From contig NZ_JAMZDZ010000001.1 of NCBI RefSeq assembly GCF_024172085.1, forward strand, positions 6,696,001 to 6,760,000: a DNA stretch of 64,000 nucleotides, written 5' to 3'. Shown piece by piece: positions 51,110-59,581 of the stretch. The translations under genes and the position numbers were made by a program. The notes beneath the pieces were generated by a model. It was not told the origin of the DNA. It did no database searches and worked only from the letters and a program-made list of their open reading frames with translations. Position 1 is the first letter of the stretch. Each line of letters begins with the position of its first letter. This DNA comes from Hamadaea flava (GTDB lineage Bacteria; Actinomycetota; Actinomycetes; Mycobacteriales; Micromonosporaceae).

Positions 51110-52558
51110 TCAGGCGGTACGCAGCGGCGCGGGCGGCACGAGTCCGCAGCGCCGAGCGGCCGCCCGCACCCGCGCACTGATGACGCGCTGCTGGTCCTGA
51201 CTCAGGTACGCCCGTGCGCCGTACAACGAACGGTAGTGCGGCAGCAGGTGGGGGTGGTTGCGGGCGAGCCAGGCCGCATACCACTCCTTGGCCCCCGTAC
51301 GCAGATGCAGCGGGATCGGCATCACTCCGGCCGCTCCCGCGGCCGCGATCGCCGAGACGGTGGCGGAGATGGACTCCTCGGTGTCGGTCAACCCGGGCAG
51401 GATCGGCGCCATGAGGACGTTGACCTCGAAACCGGCGTCCGACAGCCGGCGCACCACGTCGAGGCGGCGCTGCGGGCTGGGCGTCCCGGGTTCGACGGCA
51501 CGCCACAGCTCCTCGTCGACGAAGCCGATCGACATTGCCAGCCGGACCGAGGTGACCTCGGCCGCCTGCTGGAGCAGGTCGAGGTCGCGCAGGATCAGCG
51601 TGCCCTTGGTCAGGATGGAGAACGGGTTCGCGAAGTCGCGCAGGGCGGCCAGGATCTCCCGCATGAGCCCGTAACGGCCCTCGGCCCGCTGGTAACAGTC
51701 CACATTGGTGCCCATCGCGATCGGCGCGCCCGACCAGGACGGCCGGGCCAGCTCCCGGCGCAGCACCTGACCGGCGTTGACCTTGACGATTACCTTGCTG
51801 TCGAAGTCGTGCCCCGAGTCGAGGTCGAGGTACGTGTGGGTGTTGCGGGCGAAGCAGTTGTGGCTGACCACGCCGTTGGCGATGAAGTCGCCGCTGCCGG
51901 TCGTGATGTCGAACAGGTTCTGCCGCTTCTCCAGCGGCTCCACGTCCACGACGTCGAGGTCGGGCGCCACGCCCACGTACGCCCCCTCCAGCGGGCCGCT
52001 CGGCGGGGTCTGCCCGAACCCGGCGAGCCGATCGCCCTCGGCGACGTGCCGCCAGCCCTTGGCGGTCAGGAACCGGTGGTCGCCGCTCGCCACGAGCTGG
52101 GTGCCGTCGGCCAGGGTCACCCGGAAGGCCGGCTTGTACGTGATCCAGTGGTCGAGCACCTCGGTCACCGCGTAGCGGCGGCGTGACCCGAACCGGACGG
52201 TGCCGTAGATCTTGTCCCCGACCCGCAGCTCGGCCAGCGGGCGGGTGTGGCCGTCGGCCATCAGGATCTGGGTGTCGCCGCCGAGGCAGTAGACGCAGGC
52301 GTGCGAGCAGCCGCGATAGGGGTTGACGGTCCACTCGAACGGCACCTGCGACTGGCTGGGCACCCGGTTCAGCAGCGACTTGGCGTTGATCTCGTAGAAC
52401 GTCATCCCGGCGAAGCCCGGCGTGTCGAACGTCCGTGCGACCGCGCCGGGGATGTCGAACAGTCCCGGCTGCGTCGGCGGCAGGGGTGGGGTCGCCGACG
52501 CAGCCGGGAAGTCAGTGGGGGGTACAGCTGAAGAAGCAGCTTGGCCGAGCCATCGCAT
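51110..52558 (-). CDS. Rv2578c family radical SAM protein interrupted by a mini-intein
   Basis: A 482-residue precursor; after splicing about 338 residues. The host motif is GCSHACVYC, a CX3CX2C radical SAM cluster, continued after the intein by CFARNTHTYLDL. MSIGFVDEELWRAVEPGTPS and NVLMAPILPGLTDT are typical of the Rv2578c/SPL-like group, related to spore photoproduct lyase. The product is suspected to act in DNA damage responses, because Rv2578c is in the LexA regulon of M. tuberculosis. Here too a LexA-type box precedes the gene. ATG 52558 is the only start in register with the host homology. Convergent with the TauE/SafE gene. Confidence 0.88.
   Translation of the reverse strand: MRWLGQAASSAVPPTDFPAASATPPLPPTQPGLFDIPGAVARTFDTPGFAGMTFYEINAKSLLNRVPSQSQVPFEWTVNPYRGCSHACVYCLGGDTQILMADGHTRPLAELRVGDKIYGTVRFGSRRRYAVTEVLDHWITYKPAFRVTLADGTQLVASGDHRFLTAKGWRHVAEGDRLAGFGQTPPSGPLEGAYVGVAPDLDVVDVEPLEKRQNLFDITTGSGDFIANGVVSHNCFARNTHTYLDLDSGHDFDSKVIVKVNAGQVLRRELARPSWSGAPIAMGTNVDCYQRAEGRYGLMREILAALRDFANPFSILTKGTLILRDLDLLQQAAEVTSVRLAMSIGFVDEELWRAVEPGTPSPQRRLDVVRRLSDAGFEVNVLMAPILPGLTDTEESISATVSAIAAAGAAGVMPIPLHLRTGAKEWYAAWLARNHPHLLPHYRSLYGARAYLSQDQQRVISARVRAAARRCGLVPPAPLRTA
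51857..52288 (-). other. Mini-intein (144 residues) in the radical SAM protein
   Basis: Encodes residues 91-234 of the precursor. It begins CLGGDTQILMADGHTRPL (block A, Cys 1) and contains block B LVASGDHRFLTAKGW, then block F NLFDITTGSGDFIANG, and ends in VVSHN, followed by Cys +1 of the C-extein. The junction is the third Cys of the iron-sulfur motif: Cys 1 of the intein stands in its place until splicing brings Cys +1 into position. There is no homing endonuclease domain. The enzyme is inactive until spliced. Confidence 0.92.
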
Positions 52559-52566
52559 ACGTCGAT

Positions 52567-52582
52567 TAGAACACGTGTTCTA
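52567..52582. promoter_or_regulatory. LexA-type SOS box
   Basis: TAGAACACGTGTTCTA is a perfect 16-bp palindrome with the GAAC-n4-GTTC core of actinobacterial LexA boxes (usual ends TCGAAC/GTTCGA). It starts 9 bp upstream of the Rv2578c-type gene and overlaps the cobS stop codon. Confidence 0.75.
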
Positions 52583-53365
52583 GGACAGGGTCAAGCCGAT
52601 CAGGACCAGCGTCACGACCGTCTCGGTCGCTGCTCCCAACACGTCTCCGGTGATGCCGCCCAGTCGGCGTACCAGATGGCGAAGGAGCAGGAGCAGCGCG
52701 AACAGGGCGAGGGCGACGACGGCCGGCCCCTGCCACGGGCGGCCTGGCACCGCGGGAATGGCAAGCGCCGCCACGGCGACCGCGCTGACCAGCGCGACCA
52801 CCCGGGGAACCGAGCCCGCGACGAACGCGCCGAGCCCGTCGGGCCGCGCGGACGGGATGCCCCGCGCGCAGGCCAGCGTGATCGCGCAGCGCCCGGCCGC
52901 GAACGCCGCGACCACCGCCCAGACCGACGCCTGGGCCAGGGTGAGCGTCTGGAGCAGCAGGACCAGCACCAGCGCGACGACCCCGAACGGGCCGACCTCG
53001 GGCGACTTCATGATCCGCAGGGCGCGCTCACGGTCGCGATAGGACCCCAGCGCGTCCACAGTGTCCGCGAGCCCGTCCAGGTGCAGGCCACGAGTCAGCA
53101 GCGCGGCCAGCCCGACGGTCAGCGCGCCGGCGATCGGGGCCGCGGTCACCTCGCGCAGACCCGCGAGCACCGCGCCCAGCACCGCCCCGAGCAGCGCGCC
53201 CAGCCAGGGCGCCACCGCCATCGCCCGGCCGGCCGCGCGCCGGTCCAGGACAGCCGTCGCCGGGGAGGGCTTGCCCGAGCCGCCAGAAGTGCGGTCAGGC
53301 CAAGGCACGACCGTGAACGTGGTCAGCGCCAGGCGCAGCGCGTCACTCCAGACCGTCGGCGGCAT
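52580..53365 (-). CDS. cobS: Adenosylcobinamide-GDP ribazoletransferase
   Basis: A 261-residue integral membrane enzyme that joins adenosylcobinamide-GDP and alpha-ribazole in the last steps of cobalamin synthesis. Hallmarks: LTRGLHLDGLADTVDALGS near residue 92 and GGITGDVLGAATE near 238, plus about six helices. ATG 53365 lies inside the end of cobUT (23-bp overlap), so the genes are coupled. The segment PDRTSGGSGKPSPATA near residue 23-38, between the first helix and the conserved GRAM block, is encoded by copy C of the dispersed element and is extra compared with relatives. Confidence 0.92.
   Translation of the reverse strand: MPPTVWSDALRLALTTFTVVPWPDRTSGGSGKPSPATAVLDRRAAGRAMAVAPWLGALLGAVLGAVLAGLREVTAAPIAGALTVGLAALLTRGLHLDGLADTVDALGSYRDRERALRIMKSPEVGPFGVVALVLVLLLQTLTLAQASVWAVVAAFAAGRCAITLACARGIPSARPDGLGAFVAGSVPRVVALVSAVAVAALAIPAVPGRPWQGPAVVALALFALLLLLRHLVRRLGGITGDVLGAATETVVTLVLIGLTLS
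53260..53298 (+). repeat. Dispersed 39-bp element, copy C (in cobS)
   Basis: Left part CCGGGGAGGGCTTGCCCGAG, right part CCGCCAGAAGTGCGGTCAG. Translated on the minus strand as DRTSGGSGKPSP in the N-terminal region of CobS, in the same codon phase as copy D. Confidence 0.7.
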
Positions 53366-55172
53366 CGAGATCCGCCTTTTCTTCCGTTTCCTCGACTGGT
53401 ACGCCGTCAGCGGTCTCCGGCGCGGCGACGCGACCAGTCACTGACTGCACTCCTGGCGGCTCGGTCAAGCCCTCCCCGGCGTGCTCCGGCCCATCGGCGG
53501 CCTGGGCGAGGCTGATCGCCGACTGGATGAGCGGCAACGCAGCGAGTGCCGACGCCCCCTCGCCCAGGCCCAGTCGCAGGTCGAGGAAGGGCTCGAGGCC
53601 GAGGACGTCGGCGCCCTGCAGGGTGGCCGGATCGCCGCCCGCGTCGGGCAGCAGGCACCAGTGCCGCACCTGACCGGCCAGATCCCGGGCCAGCAGGGCG
53701 GAGGCGATCGCGACCGGGCCGTCCATCAGCACCGGCGTACGCCGGGCGGTCGCGCCCAGCAGGATGCCGACGGCGATGGCGAAGTCGACGCCGCCGATCC
53801 GGGCCAGCAGCATCTTCGGGGAGACCGTGTCCTCCCGCAGCCGGTTGAGCGCGTCCCGGGCGGCGGCACAGCGCAGCATCCAGGAGTTGTCGTCCACGCT
53901 GCCGTCGGCGCTGACGCGGCGGCCCAGCAGGGCGGCCAGTTCGGCCGAGGTCATGGCCGAGATGAGCGTCGCCGCCACGGTGTCGGCGCCCGCGCCGCAG
54001 GAGCCCAGCGCGATGAGGTCGACTCCGGCGTCCACCGCCTCCTCGGCCAGCCGCCAGCCGTGGCGCAGCCCGGCCTCCACCGCCTCCGGGGTCGCGGCGT
54101 CGACCCACTCGATGTCGCCCGCCGTCGCCGCGTCGACGACCTGGATCGTGGCCCCCGTACGCGCGGCCAACAGCCCGATCGGGCCCGCTCCGGCGCGCGC
54201 CTGCGCCGCCCAGTGCGCCGAGTCGCCGACGTCCACCCCGGCCGCGATGTTGCCCTCGTGGTCGGCGTACAGCAGCATCATGCGCACCGAACGCCACGGG
54301 TGCGGCGTCGCCGCCCGCTGGGTCGCCGCGGCGAACCGGATCGGCTTGGCGAGCTTGCCGAAGCCCGACCCGGGCAGGTCCAGTGCGCCGAGCCGGGCCT
54401 TGGCGTCGCGCTCGGCCTCCTCGTCCGGCAGCGGCAGCTCCATGTTGGCCTGGATGACCAGCCCGGTCGCGATCATCGGCAGAGCCATCGTCGGCTCGGT
54501 GAGCGCGCCGCCGGCGGTGTCCGGCTCGGCGACCGGCGTGATGACCTCCGGGACGTCCATCTCGACGGCCTGAGCGGGCTGCGAGGTGCTCACCGGGCGG
54601 GCCGGCGCACCGTCGGCCGACGGGCCGCCCGCCGGCTTCAGCCAGGACGTCTGCCCGGCGATGATCAGCGCGACCCGGTCGGCGGCGTCCGCGACGATCT
54701 GGTTGATCTCACCCACCAGGTCGGCGAAGTCCGCGCCGGACTCGGTCGCCGGGACGAGACTGAGCCCGACCTCCGGGCTGACCAGGACGACCTGGCCGGC
54801 GCACGCCGCGACCGAGCGCCCGAGCGCGTCGATCCGTTCTCGGCGCTCCTCCGCGGTCAACGGCAGCAGCCGCGTCGCCCAGCCGCCGAGGTCGTCCACG
54901 AGCAGAACCTCGCCCGCCTCCGCCGTACGCAGCGCGACCAGCAGATCGGTGGGATCTTCCAGTTCCTCGGTGGTCCACCCGGCCGGCCGGCGGGCGCGGT
55001 GCGCCTCGATGCGCTGCTGCCACACCTCGTCGGCGGGATCGGTCTGCGCGGTCGCCACATAGCGCACCACACCGCCGGCGGCGGCCTCGGTCGCGAGGCC
55101 CTCCGCGAAGTCCGACTTGCCGGAGCGGATGCCACCGAGCACCAGCGCGGCCGTCCACAGGTCTTGTGCCAT
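53343..55172 (-). CDS. cobUT: Fused CobU-CobT: cobinamide kinase/guanylyltransferase and DMB phosphoribosyltransferase
   Basis: A 609-residue bifunctional protein. Residues 1-180 are CobU, with the P-loop LVLGGIRSGKSDFAE at 10-24, YVATAQTD and VLLVDDLGGW. After an Ala/Pro linker (about 185-270), residues 270-560 are CobT, with RIGGVDFAIAVGILLGA-like elements and GSCGAGADTVAATLI near 405, which makes alpha-ribazole phosphate. The fusion puts nucleotide-loop activation and base activation in one chain. ATG 55172 follows TAGATT (55180-55185) by 7 nt, a leaderless layout; the longer frame to 55316 is unconserved. An acidic tail after CobT includes copy E of the dispersed element. Coupled to cobS. 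Confidence 0.88.
   Translation of the reverse strand: MAQDLWTAALVLGGIRSGKSDFAEGLATEAAAGGVVRYVATAQTDPADEVWQQRIEAHRARRPAGWTTEELEDPTDLLVALRTAEAGEVLLVDDLGGWATRLLPLTAEERRERIDALGRSVAACAGQVVLVSPEVGLSLVPATESGADFADLVGEINQIVADAADRVALIIAGQTSWLKPAGGPSADGAPARPVSTSQPAQAVEMDVPEVITPVAEPDTAGGALTEPTMALPMIATGLVIQANMELPLPDEEAERDAKARLGALDLPGSGFGKLAKPIRFAAATQRAATPHPWRSVRMMLLYADHEGNIAAGVDVGDSAHWAAQARAGAGPIGLLAARTGATIQVVDAATAGDIEWVDAATPEAVEAGLRHGWRLAEEAVDAGVDLIALGSCGAGADTVAATLISAMTSAELAALLGRRVSADGSVDDNSWMLRCAAARDALNRLREDTVSPKMLLARIGGVDFAIAVGILLGATARRTPVLMDGPVAIASALLARDLAGQVRHWCLLPDAGGDPATLQGADVLGLEPFLDLRLGLGEGASALAALPLIQSAISLAQAADGPEHAGEGLTEPPGVQSVTGRVAAPETADGVPVEETEEKADLDAADGLE
53441..53479 (-). repeat. Dispersed 39-bp element, copy E (in cobUT)
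   Basis: Opposite orientation to the other copies. On the minus strand its left part is CCGGGGAGGGCTTGACCGAG and its right part CCGCCAGGAGTGCAGTCAG, 36 of 39 positions as in copy C. It is translated in the poorly conserved C-terminal tail of CobUT as GEGLTEPPGVQS. Confidence 0.7.
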
Positions 55173-55225
55173 GGCACGTAATCTAATGGCTTGTTGGTCT
55201 TGCCCGCAGCGAGGGAGGCACGGCG

Positions 55226-55420
55226 ATGGCGTGGACATGGCGTTACGAGGACGCGGACGGCAAGCCGATCGAACACCCGGCCGAATCGTTCGGCGGTCAG
55301 GCCGACGCCGAATCATGGCTGGGGCAGACCTGGAAAGAGGCGGTCGCGGCCGGTGCGGTCACCGCGGTGCTGGTGGAGGACGACCGGATCGAGTACCGGA
55401 TGAGCCTGCTCTCCCCGTAG
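55226..55420 (+). CDS. Small conserved actinobacterial protein
   Basis: A 64-residue soluble protein, MAWTWRYEDADGKPIEHPAE at the start, then FGGQADAESWLGQTWKEAVA and VEDDRIEYRMSLLSP. A GGGAGG ribosome site stands 8-9 nt before ATG 55226. The pattern (Trp-rich start, acidic, DAESWLG...W) recurs, as far as I recall, in many actinobacterial genomes without assigned function. Divergent from cobUT, 53 bp apart. Confidence 0.7.
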   Translation: MAWTWRYEDADGKPIEHPAESFGGQADAESWLGQTWKEAVAAGAVTAVLVEDDRIEYRMSLLSP

Positions 55421-55442
55421 CCGCGGCTCCGCTCGGCTTTGG

Positions 55443-55541
55443 GCTGGATCAGGGTTCTGGGTCGAATTCGCCGGGGAGCCTCTTGGGCGAGCCGCCAGGA
55501 GTGCATTCAGCGCATGATTCGACCGGGAACCCTGATCCAGC
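55443..55541. repeat. Long inverted repeat enclosing dispersed-element copy A
   Basis: Arms 55443-55467 and 55517-55541 match over 25 bp with two mismatches (GCTGGATCAGGGTTC then GTCGAAT in common). The 49-bp interior is mostly copy A (55471-55510). The structure fills the gap between a convergent pair of genes and could be a non-autonomous element or an elaborate terminator. Confidence 0.7.
55471..55510 (+). repeat. Dispersed 40-bp element, copy A
   Basis: Begins CCGGGGAGCCTCTTGGGCGA and ends GCCGCCAGGAGTGCATTCAG. Closest to copy B (33-34 of 40 positions). Intergenic and enclosed by a 25-bp inverted repeat. Confidence 0.7.
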
Positions 55542-55551
55542 GCGTACTGGG

Positions 55552-56547
55552 TCAGGGGCGCTGAGCCGGCGACTGGGTCTGGCTCGGGTCACGCTCGATG
55601 ACCGGCTCCAGCACGTCGTCGATCGCCTTGAGTAGATCCGCGCCCAGCTTCACGCCGGACGCCTTGACGGTGTCCCGGAGCTGCTCCGGCCGGGTCGCGC
55701 CGACGATGGCGCTGGACACGTTCGGGTTCTGCAGCACCCAGGCCACGGCCAGCTGGGCCAGCGTCAGGTCGGCCTGCGCCGCGATCGGCTTGAGCTGCTG
55801 CACCCGGGTCAGCACGTCGTCAGCGAGCCACTTCTGGATGAAGTGCGAGTTCGCCTCGTCGGTCGCCCGGGAGCCGGCGGGCGGCGGCTGCCCCGGCAGG
55901 TACTTGCCGGTCAGGACGCCCTGCGCCATCGGCGACCAGACGATCTGGCCGAGCCCCAACTCCTCGGAGGTGGGCACGACCTGGGCCTCGATCACGCGCC
56001 ACAGCATGGAGTACTGCGGCTGCGACGAGACCAGCGGGATGCGCAGCTCGGTCGCCAGCGTGTGAGCCTGCCGGATCTGGTCGGCGGTCCACTCCGAAAC
56101 GCCGATGTAATGCGCCTTCCCCGCGTGGACGATGTCGGCGAACGCCACCATCGTCTCCTCCAGCGGGGTGCTGTAGTCGAAACGGTGAGCCTGGTAAAGG
56201 TCGACGTAGTCGGTCTGCAGCCGGCGCAGCGACCCGTCGATCGACTCCATGACGTGCTTGCGGGACAGGCCACGGTCGTTGCGGCCCGGCCCGGTCGGCC
56301 AGTAGACCTTCGTGAAGATCTCCAGCCCCGCCCGGCGCTCGCCCTTGAGCGCCCGGCCCAGCACCTCCTCGGCGCGGGTCCCGGCGTACACGTCGGCGGT
56401 GTCGAAGGTGGTGATGCCGAGGTCCAGCGCCTCGCGTACGCACGCCTGCGCGGCCTCCTCCTCGACCTGCGAGCCGTGCGTGATCCAGTTGCCGTAGGAG
56501 ATTTCACTGACGAGCAGGCCAGAGCGGCCGAGATGACGGAACTCCAT
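55552..56547 (-). CDS. Aldo/keto reductase
   Basis: A 331-residue NADPH-dependent reductase of the Kv-channel-beta-like AKR group. Catalytic residues are placed normally: Asp and Tyr in FDTADVYAGTRAEEVLG near 49-55, Lys in EIFTKVYWP near 79, His in YQAHRFDY near 119. NADPH-binding SAIVGATRPEQL is near 277. ATG 56547 is 7 nt after TAGGGT (56555-56560), so probably leaderless. Substrates of this group include aldehydes and methylglyoxal; no neighbour narrows it. Confidence 0.88.
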   Translation of the reverse strand: MEFRHLGRSGLLVSEISYGNWITHGSQVEEEAAQACVREALDLGITTFDTADVYAGTRAEEVLGRALKGERRAGLEIFTKVYWPTGPGRNDRGLSRKHVMESIDGSLRRLQTDYVDLYQAHRFDYSTPLEETMVAFADIVHAGKAHYIGVSEWTADQIRQAHTLATELRIPLVSSQPQYSMLWRVIEAQVVPTSEELGLGQIVWSPMAQGVLTGKYLPGQPPPAGSRATDEANSHFIQKWLADDVLTRVQQLKPIAAQADLTLAQLAVAWVLQNPNVSSAIVGATRPEQLRDTVKASGVKLGADLLKAIDDVLEPVIERDPSQTQSPAQRP

Positions 56548-56572
56548 GCAGCCGACCCTATCGGGTCAGTCA

Positions 56573-56612
56573 CCGGGGAGCCGCTCGGGTGAGCCGTCAG
56601 GAATGCAGTCAG
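56573..56612 (+). repeat. Dispersed 40-bp element, copy B
   Basis: Begins CCGGGGAGCCGCTCGGGTGA and ends GCCGTCAGGAATGCAGTCAG. Its right end supplies the TGA stop codon (56611-56609) of the WG-repeat gene on the minus strand. Confidence 0.7.
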
Positions 56613-59458
56613 AGCACGGGTTTGGTGTCCGCCAGCAGTCGGTCGATCTCCTCGATGACGGCGATCCGGCTGCCCAGCTCCATGTCGATCAGTGGCCGGC
56701 CGCGCCGGTCGAGCGCACCCCACTTGCCCTGCGGGCTGGCCACCAGGAACGCCACGGGGTGAATCACCAGCGCCGGGTGCACCGGCGGGACGACCATCTT
56801 GCCGGACTTGTCGACCACGCCCTTGCGCCCGCCGTTGTCGACGATGGCCAGGCCCTCGTCGGTGAAACCGTCGACGTAACGGCCGTCGGTCAGCGCGGTG
56901 GCGAACGCCGCGAACTGCGTCGGCACCACGACCTTGCCGGCCTTGTCGACCGCGCCCCAGCCGCCGCGGCGTACCGCGGCGACCCCACGGCGGAACGGCC
57001 GGACGTCGTCGAAGCCGCCCGGGATCACGACGCGGTTCTTCTTGTCGATCGCGACCCAGCCACTGTGCCCGTCGCGGGACACCCAGGCCAGGCCCTCGCT
57101 GAACGAGCCGACCCCGAGCCAGCCCGCGTTCGCGTCGATCAGCCGCAGCCCGGCCTCGTCGATCAGCTCCCAGGTCTCCGACTCCGGGCGGCGTACCCAG
57201 GCGACCCCGTCGCGGAACGGCTGGACGTCGGCGAACGCCGGGGAGATCCCGGTCGTGCCGGACGGATCCACGTAACCCCAGCACTGCTTCTTGTCGTCGA
57301 ACTGCGGCACCGGCGGCTTGTGCACCCGCAGGATCTCGTCCCGCGTACGCGGATAGGGGCCCCAGCCGTTCTCGGCGACCTTGCGGAAGACGGCGTCGAG
57401 GGCGATCTCGGTCCGGGCCATCAGCTCCGGGTCCTCGACCTTGCGCAGCTCGAGCGCCTTCTCGAAGTGGTTGCAGGCCTCGATGTAGCGGCCCTGGTCG
57501 TAGCAGGACTTGCCGGCGTGCTCATGCATCGTCGCGCGCAACCGGTCGGGCAGCTCCGGCGAGTTCGCCTCGGCGAACAACTGGTCGGCGTCGGCGAAGT
57601 CGCCCCGCCACTGCAACACGTGCGCCAACCGGGCCTGCGCGATCGCGATCCGGCGCAACTGACCGGTCGCCTCGGCGTGCATCAGCGCCATCTTGGCGTC
57701 CGACAGCGCCTTGCTCAGGTCGCCGAGAATTCGGGAGACCACGGCGCGCAGGCTCAGCAGCCGCGCGCGTACGGCGTTGTCGGTCGCCGGGGTGAGCTTG
57801 GTGGTCAGCCGATCCCGGATCTCCCGCAGCAGATCCGGATCGTCGACGAGCTCGCGCAGCGTGTCGTGGTGGAACCGCCACTCGACGGCGGCCAGCTCCT
57901 GCTCCGGGTCCGGCGTCTTCTCGTCGGCCGCCGGTTCCTCAGCCGCCTCGGGCTCGTCGCTCGCCTCCCCGACCGGCTTCGGCTCGACCTCGGTCGCCTG
58001 CTCCTCGGCCGCCGTGACGTCGGCCAGCGTCTTCGGGCGTACCAGGGGATGCAACATCGTGGGCGCGGACAGCGCGGGAGCCGCGCCGCTCGCGCTGGCG
58101 GCGACCGGAAGCACGGTGTCCGGCGTGGCCACGGCGGCGGGCGAGACCGGCGCGTCCGAGTGCTCCTGGTCGACCGGCGCAGGGCTCACCGGCGCAGGGC
58201 TCACCGGAACGCCGCTCGCGGGTACGGCACTGGTGGGTACGGCGCTGGTGGGCACAGCACTGGTTGGCACGGCGCTCACCGGAGCGGCGCTGACCGGGGC
58301 GGCACTGACCGGGGCCGCGCTCGCCGGAACGGCGCTCACGGGAGCCGCGCTCGACGGCGGAACGGCGCTCACTGGAGCTGCGCTCACTGGAGCCGCACTC
58401 GACGGCGGAACGGCGCTCATTGGACCGGCGCTCACTGGCGCCGCGCTTACCGGCGGAGCACTGAACGGGGCCGTTTGCGGCGCGGCTGGTGCCTGCGGTC
58501 CGGCAGCCGCCTGCGGGACGGCCGCCGAGCCGTGGGCGCCGCGGCCTTGTCCCTGCTGGCTTTGACCCTGCTGGCTTTGACCCTGCTGGCCCTGACCCTG
58601 CTGGTCGGGCTGACCCTGCGGACCGTGCTGGCCTTGCCCGTGCTGACCCTGCCCGTGCTGACCCTGCCCCGGCTGGCCTTGCTGCGGGCCGGGCTGGCCG
58701 TAGACCTGGCCGGGCGGGCCGAACTGCGGGCCGTGGCCCGGCTGGCCCTGCGGTCCCGGGCCGTGCTGTCCCGGCTGGCCCTGTCCAGGGTGGCCTTGCC
58801 CGGGCTGGCCGTGTCCTGGCTGCCCGTGCTGACCCTGCCCCGGCTGGCCTTGCTGCGGGCCGGGCTGGCCGTAGACCTGGCCGGGCGGGCCGAACTGCTG
58901 GCCCTGCGGCTGACCGTGCGGCGGCTGCGGGTGCCCCGGCTGGCCGTACCCCGGCTGGCCCTGCTGACCGTGTCCCTGCTGTCCCGGCTGTCCCGGCTGG
59001 CCGGGCTGGCCCTGCGGACCGTGCTGGCCCTGCTGCGGGCCGGGCTGGCCGTAGACCTGGCCGGGCGGGCCGTACTGCGGCTGACCGTGCGGTGCCTGCG
59101 GACCGCCCGGGTACTGCCCCGGGGGGAACTGGCCGGGCGGCGGACCGTAGCCGGGCTGCGCGTAACCCGCGCCCGGGTGCTGCGGCTGACCAGGGTGCTG
59201 TGGCTGGCCGGGGTGCTGCTGGTGGCCGTTGGGGCCCGGCGGCAGCGGCTGGCCGTTCGGCCCGAACTGCGGCTGCGCCATGCCGGTCGCACGGGGCGGG
59301 AACGGCCCCGGCGGCGTGGCTTGGCCGTGCTGCTGCGGATCGGGGTTGTCGTCGGCGGGCTGGCGCTGAGCAGGCACCTTCGACCACGGCGAGGTCGGCG
59401 TGCCAGCCCAAGCTGGGACGTCCGACCCGGGCCGGCCGCTGGTGCGCTCGATGGTCAC
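56609..59458 (-). CDS. WG-repeat protein with TPR-like middle and long low-complexity N-terminus
   Basis: A 949-residue protein in three parts. Residues 1-300 are Gly/Gln/Pro-rich, with [15 protein letters not shown] occurring three times. Residues 300-440 are Ala/Pro/Val/Ser repeats ([10 protein letters not shown] units). Residues 500-680 form an alpha-helical, TPR-like region ([40 protein letters not shown]). Residues 710-949 carry WG-type repeats ([64 protein letters not shown]). No signal peptide. GTG 59458 is the start. Likely a scaffold or interaction protein; divergent from the ABC-2 exporter genes. Confidence 0.82.
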   Translation of the reverse strand: MTIERTSGRPGSDVPAWAGTPTSPWSKVPAQRQPADDNPDPQQHGQATPPGPFPPRATGMAQPQFGPNGQPLPPGPNGHQQHPGQPQHPGQPQHPGAGYAQPGYGPPPGQFPPGQYPGGPQAPHGQPQYGPPGQVYGQPGPQQGQHGPQGQPGQPGQPGQQGHGQQGQPGYGQPGHPQPPHGQPQGQQFGPPGQVYGQPGPQQGQPGQGQHGQPGHGQPGQGHPGQGQPGQHGPGPQGQPGHGPQFGPPGQVYGQPGPQQGQPGQGQHGQGQHGQGQHGPQGQPDQQGQGQQGQSQQGQSQQGQGRGAHGSAAVPQAAAGPQAPAAPQTAPFSAPPVSAAPVSAGPMSAVPPSSAAPVSAAPVSAVPPSSAAPVSAVPASAAPVSAAPVSAAPVSAVPTSAVPTSAVPTSAVPASGVPVSPAPVSPAPVDQEHSDAPVSPAAVATPDTVLPVAASASGAAPALSAPTMLHPLVRPKTLADVTAAEEQATEVEPKPVGEASDEPEAAEEPAADEKTPDPEQELAAVEWRFHHDTLRELVDDPDLLREIRDRLTTKLTPATDNAVRARLLSLRAVVSRILGDLSKALSDAKMALMHAEATGQLRRIAIAQARLAHVLQWRGDFADADQLFAEANSPELPDRLRATMHEHAGKSCYDQGRYIEACNHFEKALELRKVEDPELMARTEIALDAVFRKVAENGWGPYPRTRDEILRVHKPPVPQFDDKKQCWGYVDPSGTTGISPAFADVQPFRDGVAWVRRPESETWELIDEAGLRLIDANAGWLGVGSFSEGLAWVSRDGHSGWVAIDKKNRVVIPGGFDDVRPFRRGVAAVRRGGWGAVDKAGKVVVPTQFAAFATALTDGRYVDGFTDEGLAIVDNGGRKGVVDKSGKMVVPPVHPALVIHPVAFLVASPQGKWGALDRRGRPLIDMELGSRIAVIEEIDRLLADTKPVL
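58180..58460. repeat. Degenerate 12-18 bp in-frame repeats ([10 protein letters not shown] coding)
   Basis: Repeating units of 12, 15 and 18 bp such as GCGCTCACTGGAGC and GGCACGGCGCTGG-like words encode Ser-Ala-Val-Pro and Ser-Ala-Ala-Pro-Val repeats of the WG protein. A second, Gly/Gln-coding repeat field covers about 58560-59170. Lengths are probably variable between strains. Confidence 0.7.
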
Positions 59459-59581
59459 GCCACACCTCGTGAAGATCGGGTCGCCGGTGTCCCGGCGAAA
59501 ACGGTTGTCCCGCCGTTCCCTGACGACGATAGGGTCACCCCGGCCGGCAGAGAAGATGCGGTTGCAACGGGAGGGTACGGC

